Positions 16,389 through 25,049 of a stretch of 64,000 nt of DNA are shown here, in pieces. Below the pieces are notes generated by a model. That model had not been told where the DNA came from. It made no database searches and saw only the letters and a list, made by a program, of their open reading frames with translations. The position numbers and the translations under genes were made by a program. The DNA is from Rossellomorea sp036867415 (GTDB lineage Bacteria; Bacillota; Bacilli; Bacillales; Bacillaceae_B), in the NCBI RefSeq assembly GCF_036867415.1, contig NZ_JBAJHU010000014.1, positions 9,196 to 73,195 of the forward strand, given 5' to 3'. Positions within the stretch are counted from its first letter, which is position 1. Each line of letters begins with the position of its first letter.

Positions 16389-17575
16389 ATTTGTATAGGG
16401 TATGATTGTGTTGAGATCTTTCTTAATGGACGGTCATATACACTCGACAGCACTAGAGATACAATGAAAAACCCGATCAGTGTCATGAAGAGTACCTGCA
16501 TGCTGAACAAGTCAACCAACAGCCCGCCGATGAATGGGCCGATCATGCGTCCCCCCGTTGCCGTACTGTTGACAATCCCCTGATAGAATCCTTCACGGCC
16601 TTTCGGTGCGAGTGAATTGGCGATTGTCGGCACGGCCGGCCATATCAGCATTTCCCCGATAGTCAGGATGATCATCGCAATGGCGAACCATTCAAATGTA
16701 TCCGATACGGAAGCGACACCGAAAGAAACCATGAAGATAACCGTTCCGAGCATGATCTGCAGCTTCAGATTATCTTCGAACCGCTTTATCATTTTAGATA
16801 AAAGGGGCTGGGCAAGAACAATCAAGGCACCATTGATGGTCCAAAGCAGACTGTACTGTTTCAAACTGATATTGATTTCCTGTGTATAGGTGGCAATGGT
16901 AGACTGCCACTGAACATAACCGACCCAGCACAACAAATATGCTGCACAAATAATCAGTAGTGCGGTCAGCTTCGCTTTGTTTCTGATCACTTTCTTCTCG
17001 CTCAGAACGGATGACTGCATTGACGAATCAGCTGAAATGTTACGATAGCCAAAAATGGCGATCAAAAAGAATGCGACATACATCAGTAAGTTAGCAAGGA
17101 ATATATAACTAAAGGAGAAAGATGCCACCAATCCGCCTAAGGCAGCTCCCACTGCCACCCCGATATTTTGAGCGACATAGACAGAATTGAACGCCTTCCT
17201 GCCGCCTTCCGGCCAGACAGATCCAGCCATGGCATACATGGAAGGGAACACAATCCCTGAACCAAATCCAACAAGAGTCAAGAATACAACATAATAAGGC
17301 CAGCCCTGCCACAGATTCATACCCACCAGAGCAGTGAGCGTAATGATAATACCCAGTAAAATCGAACGATAGCCCCCTAATTTATCAAAAAGACTTCCCC
17401 CGATCAAATTGCCGATGACACTTGCACCAGCATTGACCATCAGCACCAGACCCGCAACGGACAGCGACTTACCGAGGTGTTCATGAAGATAGATCGTATT
17501 GAGCGGCCACAAGAAGGAAGAACCAGTGACATTCACCATCATCCCGATGACAAGCAACCATAGTGATTTAGGCAT
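16376..17575 (-). CDS. yttB: MFS efflux-type transporter (YttB-like)
   Basis: Major facilitator transporter, 399 aa, with 12 predicted membrane helices. It begins MPKSLWLLVIGMMVNVTGSSFLWPL and has the family motif A region GGSLFDKLGGYRSILLG between helices 2 and 3. The conserved GRMIGPFIGGLL lies near helix 11. The substrate is unknown; relatives are drug or metabolite exporters. Position near leuS agrees with B. subtilis yttB, although the 3-hydroxybutyrate module intervenes here. The ATG at 17575 is preceded by GGGAAGCTGGAA, a weak site. The last codons are part of the terminator stem. Confidence 0.8.
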   Translation of the reverse strand: MPKSLWLLVIGMMVNVTGSSFLWPLNTIYLHEHLGKSLSVAGLVLMVNAGASVIGNLIGGSLFDKLGGYRSILLGIIITLTALVGMNLWQGWPYYVVFLTLVGFGSGIVFPSMYAMAGSVWPEGGRKAFNSVYVAQNIGVAVGAALGGLVASFSFSYIFLANLLMYVAFFLIAIFGYRNISADSSMQSSVLSEKKVIRNKAKLTALLIICAAYLLCWVGYVQWQSTIATYTQEINISLKQYSLLWTINGALIVLAQPLLSKMIKRFEDNLKLQIMLGTVIFMVSFGVASVSDTFEWFAIAMIILTIGEMLIWPAVPTIANSLAPKGREGFYQGIVNSTATGGRMIGPFIGGLLVDLFSMQVLFMTLIGFFIVSLVLSSVYDRPLRKISTQSYPIQIKSQ

Positions 17576-17708
17576 TTCCAGCTTCCCTTTCCACCATTTA
17601 TTTCGAGTCCCAAAAGAATTTTACTCCTTTTAAAGTGGAGGGGCAAGAACTATTTTTGAAAATTTTTTGGAGGGGATTTAAACGGCAGGGGAACGCCTGG
17701 AGCCGGGG

Positions 17709-17769
17709 GTGCCAGGCACAATTCCATCGTTTTGTGCCTGGCTCAAATACACCGTTCTGTGCCTGGCAC
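17709..17769. repeat. CCWGG palindrome array, locus B (3 units, 25-bp phase)
   Basis: Units GTGCCAGGCAC (centre 17714), GTGCCTGGCTC (centre 17739) and GTGCCTGGCAC (centre 17764), spaced exactly 25 bp. The 14-nt spacers are AT-rich with a conserved CG (aattccatcgtttt, aaatacaccgttct). The array lies upstream of yttB and downstream of the small gene at 17917-18081. Confidence 0.9.
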
Positions 17770-17867
17770 CACTCGTCACATGCCATGCCACTTACCACCC
17801 GCCACTCCAACCGCCCAACAACCAATCCCTCTCACTAGAGGGATTCCCATTTCTGCACATCACCCGG

Positions 17868-17903
17868 AAAAAGTGAAAATCCAGGCACCCAAAAGGCGCC
17901 TGG
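17868..17903 (-). terminator. Terminator of the ytzC / small-gene transcript
   Basis: On the minus strand CCAGGCGCC pairs with GGGTGCCTGG around a TTTT loop, followed by ATTTTC. The arm CCAGGCAC resembles the palindrome-array unit. Confidence 0.7.
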
Positions 17904-17916
17904 ATTTCTACAATTG

Positions 17917-18081
17917 TCATTTCCCGTTATTCTGATTGGCTTTTACAGGCTGTCCCTGCTTTTCGTACCTTTTCTTGGCTGTTTTTACAGGGTTTTGCTC
18001 AGCTCCGAATTCTGTATCTAATTGACGAAAATCGCTTCTTGTTTTCTGTTCGGGATTGTTTTGTTTAGAACGTTTTTTCAA
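17917..18081 (-). CDS. 54-residue basic protein, possibly SASP-related
   Basis: Too short for most gene finders. The TTG start at 18081 follows GGAGGCAAATTACA at ideal spacing and overlaps the ytzC stop codon (TTGA), which indicates translational coupling. The protein is hydrophilic and lysine/glutamine/asparagine-rich: MKKRSKQNNPEQKTRSDF, then LDTEFGAEQNPVKTAKKRYE. The TEFGAEQN segment resembles the TEFASETN repeat of gamma-type small acid-soluble spore proteins (SspE), but only a single copy is present, so that link is tentative. A terminator follows 14 bp after the stop. Confidence 0.65.
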   Translation of the reverse strand: MKKRSKQNNPEQKTRSDFRQLDTEFGAEQNPVKTAKKRYEKQGQPVKANQNNGK

Positions 18082-18371
18082 TGTAATTTGCCTCCCACTA
18101 CATTCGGGTCGTGTTCCAATAGGATCATCTCATTTTGAAGGCTTTGCAATTGAAGTCTCATTCTGTGCAGCTGTTCACGCTGCTGGGCATTGGCGCTGTG
18201 TGCCAGATCAGCGACATCATTGACCGCTTCTTCGATCTGCTGCATCGCTTTCGTATATTCCTGGTCATGATAGTGCTCCTGCTCCATACCTGATTTGTAT
18301 TGTTCTTGAGCGTAACGAATGGCATCCTCGCATTTCTGGATACAGCCTTCAACCGATTGTCTTGTTGCCAT
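18078..18371 (-). CDS. ytzC: DUF2524 protein YtzC
   Basis: A 97-residue, mostly helical, cytoplasmic protein of the DUF2524/YtzC family. Conserved features are MATRQSVEGCIQKCEDAIRYA at the start and SANAQQREQLHRMRLQLQSLQNEM near the end, which predicts a coiled coil. The function is unknown; the family is restricted to spore-forming Bacillaceae. The ATG at 18371 follows GGAGGTAGTCGAC. It overlaps the next small gene by 4 bp and lies next to ytqA, as in B. subtilis. Confidence 0.85.
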   Translation of the reverse strand: MATRQSVEGCIQKCEDAIRYAQEQYKSGMEQEHYHDQEYTKAMQQIEEAVNDVADLAHSANAQQREQLHRMRLQLQSLQNEMILLEHDPNVVGGKLH

Positions 18372-18631
18372 GTCGACTACCTCCTGCTCTCTTTTGAGTC
18401 TAAAGAAGAGATTTTGCCCCCTCTTCTTCTTTATTAGTTTTCACCTGTGGGACGCTTTCAAAAGTGGTAATCTTCGCCTATTTAAACAGTGAGGATACAT
18501 TCACAATCCCATTCATGTTAAAATCTTTTTGATAGTCTATGTTACATTCGATGGGATTTATAACATTGAGCTTATCACTGTTTTTGCTAAAGGTGACTAG
18601 ATTATACATAATCATTCAAAGATAACAGGAG

Positions 18632-19597
18632 GTGTTTGTCATCGGGACAAACCCGTTTCCGTTCGCTTCCGATAATAAGCGGTATCATACATGGAATTAT
18701 CAATTACGGAATCATTTCGGTCATAAAGTGTTCAAAGTGGCACTCGACGGCGGTTTCGACTGCCCGAATCGTGACGGCACTGTCGCACACGGCGGATGTA
18801 CGTTTTGCAGCGCGGCCGGTTCTGGCGATTTTGCAGGCGACCGTGTCGATCCGCTTGAAAAACAATTTCTTGATACGAAAGAGAAGATGCACAAAAAGTG
18901 GAAAGACGGCAAATATATGGCCTATTTCCAGGCATTCACGAATACCCATGCACCCGTTGAGGTTTTGCGTGAGAAATATGAGACGGTCCTGAAACAGGAA
19001 GATGTGGTGGGACTTTCCATCGCCACCCGGCCGGACTGCCTGCCTGATGAAGTTATCGAGTATCTTGCAGAGCTCAATGAGCGTACCTATCTGTGGGTGG
19101 AACTCGGACTCCAGACCGTCCACGAAAAGACGGCGAATGTAATCAATCGCGCACATGACTATCAATGTTATGTCGATGGCGTGAATAAGCTTCGAAAACA
19201 CGGGATCCGCGTATGCTCTCATATTATTAACGGACTTCCGCAGGAAAATTCCGAAATGATGATGGAAACTGCACGTGAAGTAGCAAGACTGGATGTACAG
19301 GGGATTAAGATCCATCTTCTTCATTTGTTGAAAGGAACGCCCATGGTCAAGCAATATGAAAAGGGGTTGCTTGAATTCCTGGACTTTGATCAATATGTAA
19401 AACTTGTTTGTGATCAATTGGAAATCATCCCGCCGGAAATGATTGTCCACCGGATCACAGGGGACGGGCCGATTGAATTAATGATCGGACCTATGTGGAG
19501 TGTGAATAAGTGGAATGTACTCAATGCGATTGATGATGAATTGAAGAGACGAAACAGCTGGCAAGGAAAATATTTTAATGTGGATGTGAAAGCATGA
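18632..19597 (+). CDS. ytqA: Radical-SAM protein YtqA (TIGR01212)
   Basis: Radical S-adenosylmethionine enzyme of the YhcC/TIGR01212 family, about 320 aa. The cluster-binding cysteines are in DCPNRDGTVAHGGCTFC. WVELGLQTVHEKTANVINRAHDY and HIINGLPQENSEMMM are family signatures. Substrate is unknown; the 4-bp overlap with the tRNA methyltransferase gene suggests a tRNA-related role. The start is odd. AGGAGG ends at 18632, so the GTG at 18632 overlaps it, and the codon at correct spacing is ATC (18641). No ATG, GTG or TTG in frame fits better, so a non-canonical start is possible. Confidence 0.88.
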   Translation: MFVIGTNPFPFASDNKRYHTWNYQLRNHFGHKVFKVALDGGFDCPNRDGTVAHGGCTFCSAAGSGDFAGDRVDPLEKQFLDTKEKMHKKWKDGKYMAYFQAFTNTHAPVEVLREKYETVLKQEDVVGLSIATRPDCLPDEVIEYLAELNERTYLWVELGLQTVHEKTANVINRAHDYQCYVDGVNKLRKHGIRVCSHIINGLPQENSEMMMETAREVARLDVQGIKIHLLHLLKGTPMVKQYEKGLLEFLDFDQYVKLVCDQLEIIPPEMIVHRITGDGPIELMIGPMWSVNKWNVLNAIDDELKRRNSWQGKYFNVDVKA

Positions 19598-20166
19598 AAC
19601 TGGAACGAATCTTACCTTTTGCCCGAAAACTTTTGGATAATGCAGTAAATCCGGGCGATATCACGATCGATGCAACTCTTGGAAACGGGCATGATACCTT
19701 GTATCTTGCTCAGCTCGTCGGTGATAATGGACGGGTATATGGCTTTGATATCCAAGAAGAGGCCGTACAGAATACAAGAGATCAGCTCACCACCCATGAA
19801 CTCGATCATCGCGTGACCTTGTTTCAGCAAGGGCATGAGACGGTGATGAATGTCATCCCGCCCGTTCATCACGGGAAGGTAACAGGGGCGGTCTTTAATC
19901 TTGGTTATCTGCCCGGCGGTGACAAAACGATTGTCACCCGGCCTCGGACGACCATCTCGGCAGTCAATCAAATTCTTGAGATGATGGCGCCGGAAGGGAT
20001 CATGATCCTCGTCATTTACCATGGTCATCATGAAGGAGCGGTTGAAAGGGACTACCTGCTGCGTTATGTAGAAAAATTGGACCAGAATTATGTTCATGTA
20101 TTACGCTATCAATACGTGAACCAACTGAATAACCCTCCATTCATTCTTGCATTGGAGAAAAGATAA
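19594..20166 (+). CDS. mnmM: tRNA (mnm5s2U34) methyltransferase MnmM (YtqB)
   Basis: Class I S-adenosylmethionine-dependent methyltransferase, 190 aa, of the YtqB family. B. subtilis YtqB has been shown to methylate the aminomethyl group of wobble uridine in tRNA (MnmM). The SAM site is TIDATLGNGHDTLYLAQLVG with the acidic residue in VYGFDIQEEAV; GAVFNLGYLPGGDK is the family's conserved fourth motif. It overlaps ytqA by 4 bp (ATGA) and is translationally coupled to it. A strong terminator follows 5 bp after the stop. Confidence 0.88.
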   Translation: MKLERILPFARKLLDNAVNPGDITIDATLGNGHDTLYLAQLVGDNGRVYGFDIQEEAVQNTRDQLTTHELDHRVTLFQQGHETVMNVIPPVHHGKVTGAVFNLGYLPGGDKTIVTRPRTTISAVNQILEMMAPEGIMILVIYHGHHEGAVERDYLLRYVEKLDQNYVHVLRYQYVNQLNNPPFILALEKR

Positions 20167-20170
20167 GAAC

Positions 20171-20206
20171 AGGGACGGTCCTTTATCATACTAAAGGACC
20201 GTCCCT
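20171..20206. terminator. Terminator (mnmM, also minus strand)
   Basis: AGGGACGGTCCTTTA pairs with TAAAGGACCGTCCCT across a short loop. It separates the convergent mnmM and luciferase-like genes. The T-tail is weak on the plus strand. Confidence 0.7.
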
Positions 20207-20213
20207 CACTGCT

Positions 20214-21215
20214 TTAAAGCAGTTCATCAGCGATGAGCTGTAATGATTTGAGTTTGTCTTTAAAATCATAGGTGATACTGACAAGCATGATTTCGTCGGT
20301 TTGATATTCTTCGCTGAGCTGAAGGATCCCTTTTTTCACTTTCTCGGGGTTACCGACGATCATTCTTTTTCGGTTTTCTCTTACCCGCGCCATTTCAAAT
20401 GGACTGTATGGATAGGCTGCTGCTTTTTCAGGGCTAGGTGTTCCACTGGATTGCATACCCTGTTCCAGCATAATCAGCGATAGATCGATACTGGAAGCGA
20501 CTCTTTCCGCTTCTTCATCCGTTTCTGCACAAATCGTGAACACCGCAACTGTATTATTCGGTTTGTCCAGATAATCGGATGGAACAAAGTTATTGCGGTA
20601 TGCCTGTGTATACTGCGGGCCGCCTTCACCATTGATAAATTGAGCAAACGTATAAGGCAGCCCTTTTTGAGCAGCCAGCATTGCACTTGAAGGACTTGAC
20701 CCGAGCATCCATACTTCAGGCATCGTCCGGATTTTCGGCGCTGCGGTCAATCCCTGATAAGGATGGGAATCCGGAAGTGAATCTGTCAAATATCCCAGTA
20801 ACTCATCAATCTGGGCAGGGTAACGGTTAACATCGCGGTGTTTTCCTTCACTGAGGGCCATCGAAGCCATCGGCATCCCTCCCGGCGCCCGTCCAAGACC
20901 CAAGTCGATGCGATCCGGGTTCAATCCTTCCAGCAGCCTGAAGTTTTCTGCTACTTTGTATGAACTGTAATGAGGGAGCATGACCCCGCCTGATCCGACA
21001 CGGATACTCGAGGTGTTTTGCGCCAAGTGGGCAATCAATACCTCCGGGGATGATCCCGCGAGGCTTGGTGAATCATGATGCTCTGATACCCAAAAGCGGG
21101 TGAAACCCAGCTTCTCTGCAAACCGGGCAAGTTCTACTGTATGTTGTAAAGCCTCTTGAGGGCTCATTCCTTCTGAAATCGGTGACTGATCCAGGACACT
21201 TAATTTAATAGTCAA
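20214..21215 (-). CDS. LLM-class flavin-dependent oxidoreductase
   Basis: Luciferase-like monooxygenase family protein, 333 aa, expected to form a TIM barrel that binds reduced FMN. It begins MTIKLSVLDQSPISEG and has FWVSEHHDSPSLAGSSPEVL and RIDLGLGRAPGG, which mark the group that includes B. subtilis YceB and YtmO. The substrate is unknown. The ATG at 21215 follows AAGGAGATGTCC. It stands alone, convergent with mnmM, with a terminator of inhA upstream. Confidence 0.87.
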   Translation of the reverse strand: MTIKLSVLDQSPISEGMSPQEALQHTVELARFAEKLGFTRFWVSEHHDSPSLAGSSPEVLIAHLAQNTSSIRVGSGGVMLPHYSSYKVAENFRLLEGLNPDRIDLGLGRAPGGMPMASMALSEGKHRDVNRYPAQIDELLGYLTDSLPDSHPYQGLTAAPKIRTMPEVWMLGSSPSSAMLAAQKGLPYTFAQFINGEGGPQYTQAYRNNFVPSDYLDKPNNTVAVFTICAETDEEAERVASSIDLSLIMLEQGMQSSGTPSPEKAAAYPYSPFEMARVRENRKRMIVGNPEKVKKGILQLSEEYQTDEIMLVSITYDFKDKLKSLQLIADELL

Positions 21216-21288
21216 GATTGGACATCTCCTTTATGTGATGTGAGTATTATTATCAATTCACCTGTGAAAAATGTCCAATAACATGCTT

Positions 21289-21321
21289 AAAGGGTGACGG
21301 CAGAAAGCCGTCACCCTTTAC
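21289..21321 (-). terminator. Terminator of inhA
   Basis: AAAGGGTGACGGC pairs with GCCGTCACCCTTT across a 6-nt loop. It lies 11 bp after the inhA stop codon, before the next minus-strand gene. Confidence 0.82.
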
Positions 21322-21331
21322 TCACTCATTC

Positions 21332-23734
21332 TTACTTGTGAATCAATACCTTACCAACTGTTCCGTCTGCACTTTCACCAATCACTCGGAATTTCAAGCC
21401 GTAATCAGGTACGTTACGTCCAGCATCTACAAGACCCTTATTGCTGTAGTCTGCACTGTCATCGAACAGAGGATTACGCTTAGTATGATTGTCTTTCATT
21501 GTAACACCTAGTAAATCAGTATAATCAACAAACATTTTCTCTGATTTTTTCAGGCTGAATGCCGCATCATGTAATTGATAACGAGTAGCTCCAGGTGCAC
21601 CGTCACTCCACGATACTGTCTTCTGATCCGCATCTACTACACCAAGGAATCCATCTCCAGGGTGAACACCGGTCCAGTTGTTATCGTAGCTCTCATCCAC
21701 GTACCATACCACTAAACCTGAATCGTAAGACATTAAGCTGTCTCCACGGCGGATATGTGCCAACCCTTCATCTACTCCATTATGTGATCTCCACTCAAGG
21801 AGGTAGTAATGAGGTGTTGTCGTTGTACCATCTGATGTCTCGAAGCCATTGAACACGAAACTACTATCGCCTTCAGCACCTTCAGAAAGAACTTCTTGAT
21901 TATCTGCAGTCACTTTCACATTATCTACAAACATTCCAGTAAGGTTTGTGCCCCAGTCAGTCATATAACGGAATTGCAATTGAATTTCCTGGCCAGCATA
22001 ATCGCTTAAATCAATTGACTCGTGAAGCCATCCTTCACTATTTCCAGTATAACCAGGGACATTTTCTTTAATTGCAGGATATCCATCTGCTACAATATCA
22101 TCCCGAGTATGTGGAGTGGATAATGAGTTCCAGGTCTCACCATTGTCAGTTGAAACCTGAACCATACCGAAATCCCATTGCTCTTCGATATCATACCAGA
22201 CATCGTAATCAAGTGTCGCGCTTGCTGCATTTGTTAGATCTACACTGGTCACCATCTTATGATCAATTTCATCACCGCTGCCGCTGTAGAATTCTGATTC
22301 CCCTTCAGCCGGTTTATTTATTTCTTTTATTTTGTCAGGAAGATTCACTCTGACAGCATCATTGTTCGTACCTTTTGTAACACCTTCATCTAAAAGAAGT
22401 TCTGTTCCGCTGCTTGTAATATCATTTGCATGCACCGTATCACCGCTTAACCACTTGCCGCCGTGATTTGCCTGCAGCATTTCTTTAGCGTATGCACTCA
22501 TTCCAGGTGGCTCTGTACCAGGAATATCACCAGCCCAACTTCCGCTTGCCATCAGCGACCAGTAAGCAACAGCTTCACCTTGTCCAGTGTATTGGGTGTC
22601 ATACTCATCAGGGAGACCCAAGTCATGACCATATTCATGAGCAAATACACCAGCAGCGCCGTCTTCAGGTTCAATTGTATAGTCGTAAGCTCCTAATAGG
22701 CCTCCAAAACGATCACTATTCGACTCGCCGCCCGGGACTGCTAACAATTGGCCGAGATTCCATCGGTGAGACCAAATCGCATCTGAGCCAAGTGATCCCC
22801 CGCCTGCTTCCTCACCGACACCTGCGTGGATAACCATCAAGTGATCGATGATTCCATCAGGCTCATTGTATACACCATCTCCATCATAGTCATCTCGATC
22901 CCAGACATCGTATTCAGATAAATCCACATTTGGATCCTCTCCGGCTTTCTCTAATGCTTCGTAAACAAGTTCACGTGGTCTTGCATCACTGCCGTCATCA
23001 TCAGGATAGTTACCACCGTAATAATCAGCAGGGTGATCCGCAGTATACCAGCCTGCAACTGTTCCATCTACCGTGTAACTTCCGCCGGATTGCTCTTCAT
23101 AATATTGCTTCATGGAAACAAGATCTTCTCCATTTGGACCTTCATACCCATTTTCTCCGAAAATCATGTCCTGGAAATGTTCATGAGTATAATCTTCATA
23201 GAACATATCTGTTTCTTCTTTTGTTATTGAACCTTTTTCGTAATCAGGAAAGTCAATCGCAAGCACTAAAACTTTGTCTTCCCGGACTTCACCATCATAA
23301 TTTTCTTTTTCAACCCCGTCAGGCTGATTCTTTTTGGCTTGTCCTAATTTGTTTCCTTTCCCTTTAGTCAAGCTGTCACCAATTGATTTATCATTATCTT
23401 TCTTCAAATTTGCATTTAGACCTTTAGGAAGCTTGTCCTTTGTTTTTCCGGGACTTTCCGCTTTTGCTGACAGATAAGACTTCAATGCTTTTTGAGCTTG
23501 AACAGGCGTTGCATCATTTGAAAGTTTTCCTTCCTTTTTCAACATTTCAATAATACGCTCGTCATTAGCAATTCCTGCATCAAATGCTCCTCCATGACTA
23601 GGATCAACTTTCACCGTCGGCTTCGCCAGCACATTCTCTGGTACTACAGTCCCCGCTGATGCCGGTACCGCAAATGCTCCGATACCCAAGGCGGCAGTTA
23701 GAGCCATAGATAATACTTTACGTGTTTTCAACAC
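21332..23734 (-). CDS. inhA: Immune inhibitor A-type secreted metalloprotease (M6)
   Basis: Secreted zinc metalloprotease of peptidase family M6, 800 aa. A Sec signal peptide ends near residue 27 (ALTAALGIGAFAVPASA), a propeptide follows, and the catalytic motif is HEYGHDLGLPDEYD (about 366-379). DRDDYDGDGVYNEPDG (279-294) looks like a calcium site. The C-terminal half contains jelly-roll/VEG-like segments. In B. cereus group relatives InhA degrades host antimicrobial and matrix proteins; here it may be a general extracellular protease. The ATG at 23734 follows AAGGGGGAATGGCG. No inhibitor or processing gene is adjacent. Confidence 0.93.
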   Translation of the reverse strand: MLKTRKVLSMALTAALGIGAFAVPASAGTVVPENVLAKPTVKVDPSHGGAFDAGIANDERIIEMLKKEGKLSNDATPVQAQKALKSYLSAKAESPGKTKDKLPKGLNANLKKDNDKSIGDSLTKGKGNKLGQAKKNQPDGVEKENYDGEVREDKVLVLAIDFPDYEKGSITKEETDMFYEDYTHEHFQDMIFGENGYEGPNGEDLVSMKQYYEEQSGGSYTVDGTVAGWYTADHPADYYGGNYPDDDGSDARPRELVYEALEKAGEDPNVDLSEYDVWDRDDYDGDGVYNEPDGIIDHLMVIHAGVGEEAGGGSLGSDAIWSHRWNLGQLLAVPGGESNSDRFGGLLGAYDYTIEPEDGAAGVFAHEYGHDLGLPDEYDTQYTGQGEAVAYWSLMASGSWAGDIPGTEPPGMSAYAKEMLQANHGGKWLSGDTVHANDITSSGTELLLDEGVTKGTNNDAVRVNLPDKIKEINKPAEGESEFYSGSGDEIDHKMVTSVDLTNAASATLDYDVWYDIEEQWDFGMVQVSTDNGETWNSLSTPHTRDDIVADGYPAIKENVPGYTGNSEGWLHESIDLSDYAGQEIQLQFRYMTDWGTNLTGMFVDNVKVTADNQEVLSEGAEGDSSFVFNGFETSDGTTTTPHYYLLEWRSHNGVDEGLAHIRRGDSLMSYDSGLVVWYVDESYDNNWTGVHPGDGFLGVVDADQKTVSWSDGAPGATRYQLHDAAFSLKKSEKMFVDYTDLLGVTMKDNHTKRNPLFDDSADYSNKGLVDAGRNVPDYGLKFRVIGESADGTVGKVLIHK

Positions 23735-23890
23735 GCCATTCCCCCTTAATATGTACTATATTTTTACAACTAATTACAATATACTAGATTTTTCAGAAAA
23801 ATCCATATATTCTGACATAAAACAGTTATTTACTACTATGATAAAATTTTACAAGGGAATATTTTACCATTAAAATCGGGATATAACGCT

Positions 23891-23926
23891 AAAAAAACTA
23901 GTCCTATATTACTAGGACTAGTTTTT
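23891..23926 (-). terminator. Terminator of ytpAB
   Basis: AAAACTAGTCCTA pairs with TAGGACTAGTTTT around a short AT loop. It lies 45 bp past the ytpB stop and upstream of inhA. Confidence 0.82.
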
Positions 23927-23970
23927 AGTTTGGGACTATTTTATTTCATAGTTCGGAATAACTATGGCGG

Positions 23971-25035
23971 TTATTTGGCTTTTTTCAATTTTCGATACAT
24001 TTTTCCATTCCAAAAAAAGAATTTTGTCACCCATCCGGCTTGCCCGAGGAATTCTCTGGAAAAACTTTGTACTCGTTTTTGACGGCGGGCTTTTTCATCA
24101 GACAGGTACACCCCGATCAATCCCTTATTGATTAATCGGTGAAAGCTTGAGTGCGGCAATTGATTAGTATGTTCATCCGCCTTTCGCAAAAAATGAATCA
24201 ATCTCTCTCTTAAGTGCTCATCATTTTCATAGTAAAAGCAGAAATTAAGGTCTCCCCCCTCCTGATCTTCTTCCTGATCGATGAAATAATCCAGCAGGAT
24301 ATGAAGCCCTTGTATATAAGGAAAATAGCCCTCTTTTATTTTTTCAGTATAGGAAGGGTGAAAGTCCGGTCTGCTTGCATAGGAAACGAGGCAAAAGATG
24401 CCTAATGTGGAGCCTGAGCATGCAGAAAACTCATACCAGTCCATCTCCGGAAGGTTTGAACGATGGCTCTCGAACCATTTCTGCAGCCTCCCTTCCCTTT
24501 CTTCCGCTTTCACGTGTTTATGTATTTGCAGGTCGCAATAATACTCACAGAGTTCGAGAAGTTCTGTTTTTATACTATAATAGTGAGGAATTTCAGCCAG
24601 TGACTCCTGACAAGCCATCACCAGATCACGCAAATAACCTCCATCATCCTGATCTTCCCTGAGCGAATAGTAGTTCACAGGCTCAGCCCCGACCGTCAGC
24701 GAATCTTTCATGGACTGATGGAGAAGTTCAAAATCATTCGGGTCGAGCGAGGTGCTCCGGTCACAAAGATTATCCAGGTAATCGCTGATCGTTTGATATG
24801 CGACGGTGAAGCGGATCGTCTCCTTTTTCTTTTTCAACGATAAAATCGACAGGATTGATCCGCCTTCGCAATGGAATGTCTTATGTTTAATGCTTGCCAA
24901 TGCCTGTTTTCTTAATTCTTCATTCGGAATGGCATCAGCTTTGTTTTTCCAATAATCCAGCTCCGCGTGGACAAGCGGGAAAATATCCCGATATACTTTT
25001 CTCATTAATGTAAAGGGACTTGCAGGTACAGACAA
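23971..25035 (-). CDS. ytpB: Tetraprenyl-beta-curcumene synthase YtpB
   Basis: DUF2600-family terpene synthase, 354 aa. The B. subtilis orthologue cyclises heptaprenyl diphosphate to tetraprenyl-beta-curcumene, a C35 sesquarterpene precursor. Conserved stretches include PFTLMRKVYRDIFPLVHAEL, KHKTFHCEGGSIL, YEFSACSGSTLGIFCLVSYA and GYFPYIQGLHILLDYFIDQEED, the last being the acidic helix characteristic of this family. I choose the TTG at 25035 because GAGG lies 8 bases upstream; a GTG at 25044 overlaps that site. It follows ytpA by 14 bp and shares its transcript. Confidence 0.9.
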   Translation of the reverse strand: MSVPASPFTLMRKVYRDIFPLVHAELDYWKNKADAIPNEELRKQALASIKHKTFHCEGGSILSILSLKKKKETIRFTVAYQTISDYLDNLCDRSTSLDPNDFELLHQSMKDSLTVGAEPVNYYSLREDQDDGGYLRDLVMACQESLAEIPHYYSIKTELLELCEYYCDLQIHKHVKAEEREGRLQKWFESHRSNLPEMDWYEFSACSGSTLGIFCLVSYASRPDFHPSYTEKIKEGYFPYIQGLHILLDYFIDQEEDQEGGDLNFCFYYENDEHLRERLIHFLRKADEHTNQLPHSSFHRLINKGLIGVYLSDEKARRQKRVQSFSREFLGQAGWVTKFFFWNGKMYRKLKKAK

Positions 25036-25049
25036 GCTTATCACCTCAT

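Larger units (their letters stand above)
17576..17916. other. Gene-free spacer upstream of yttB
   Basis: 340 bp containing palindrome array B and the terminator of the small spore-type gene. The open frames on both strands here cross the repeats and have no ribosome-binding sites. Confidence 0.45.

Noticed and set aside
18704..19450. 248-residue frame antisense to ytqA
   Set aside because: It lies wholly inside a conserved radical-SAM gene, has no ribosome-binding site and no recognisable sequence.
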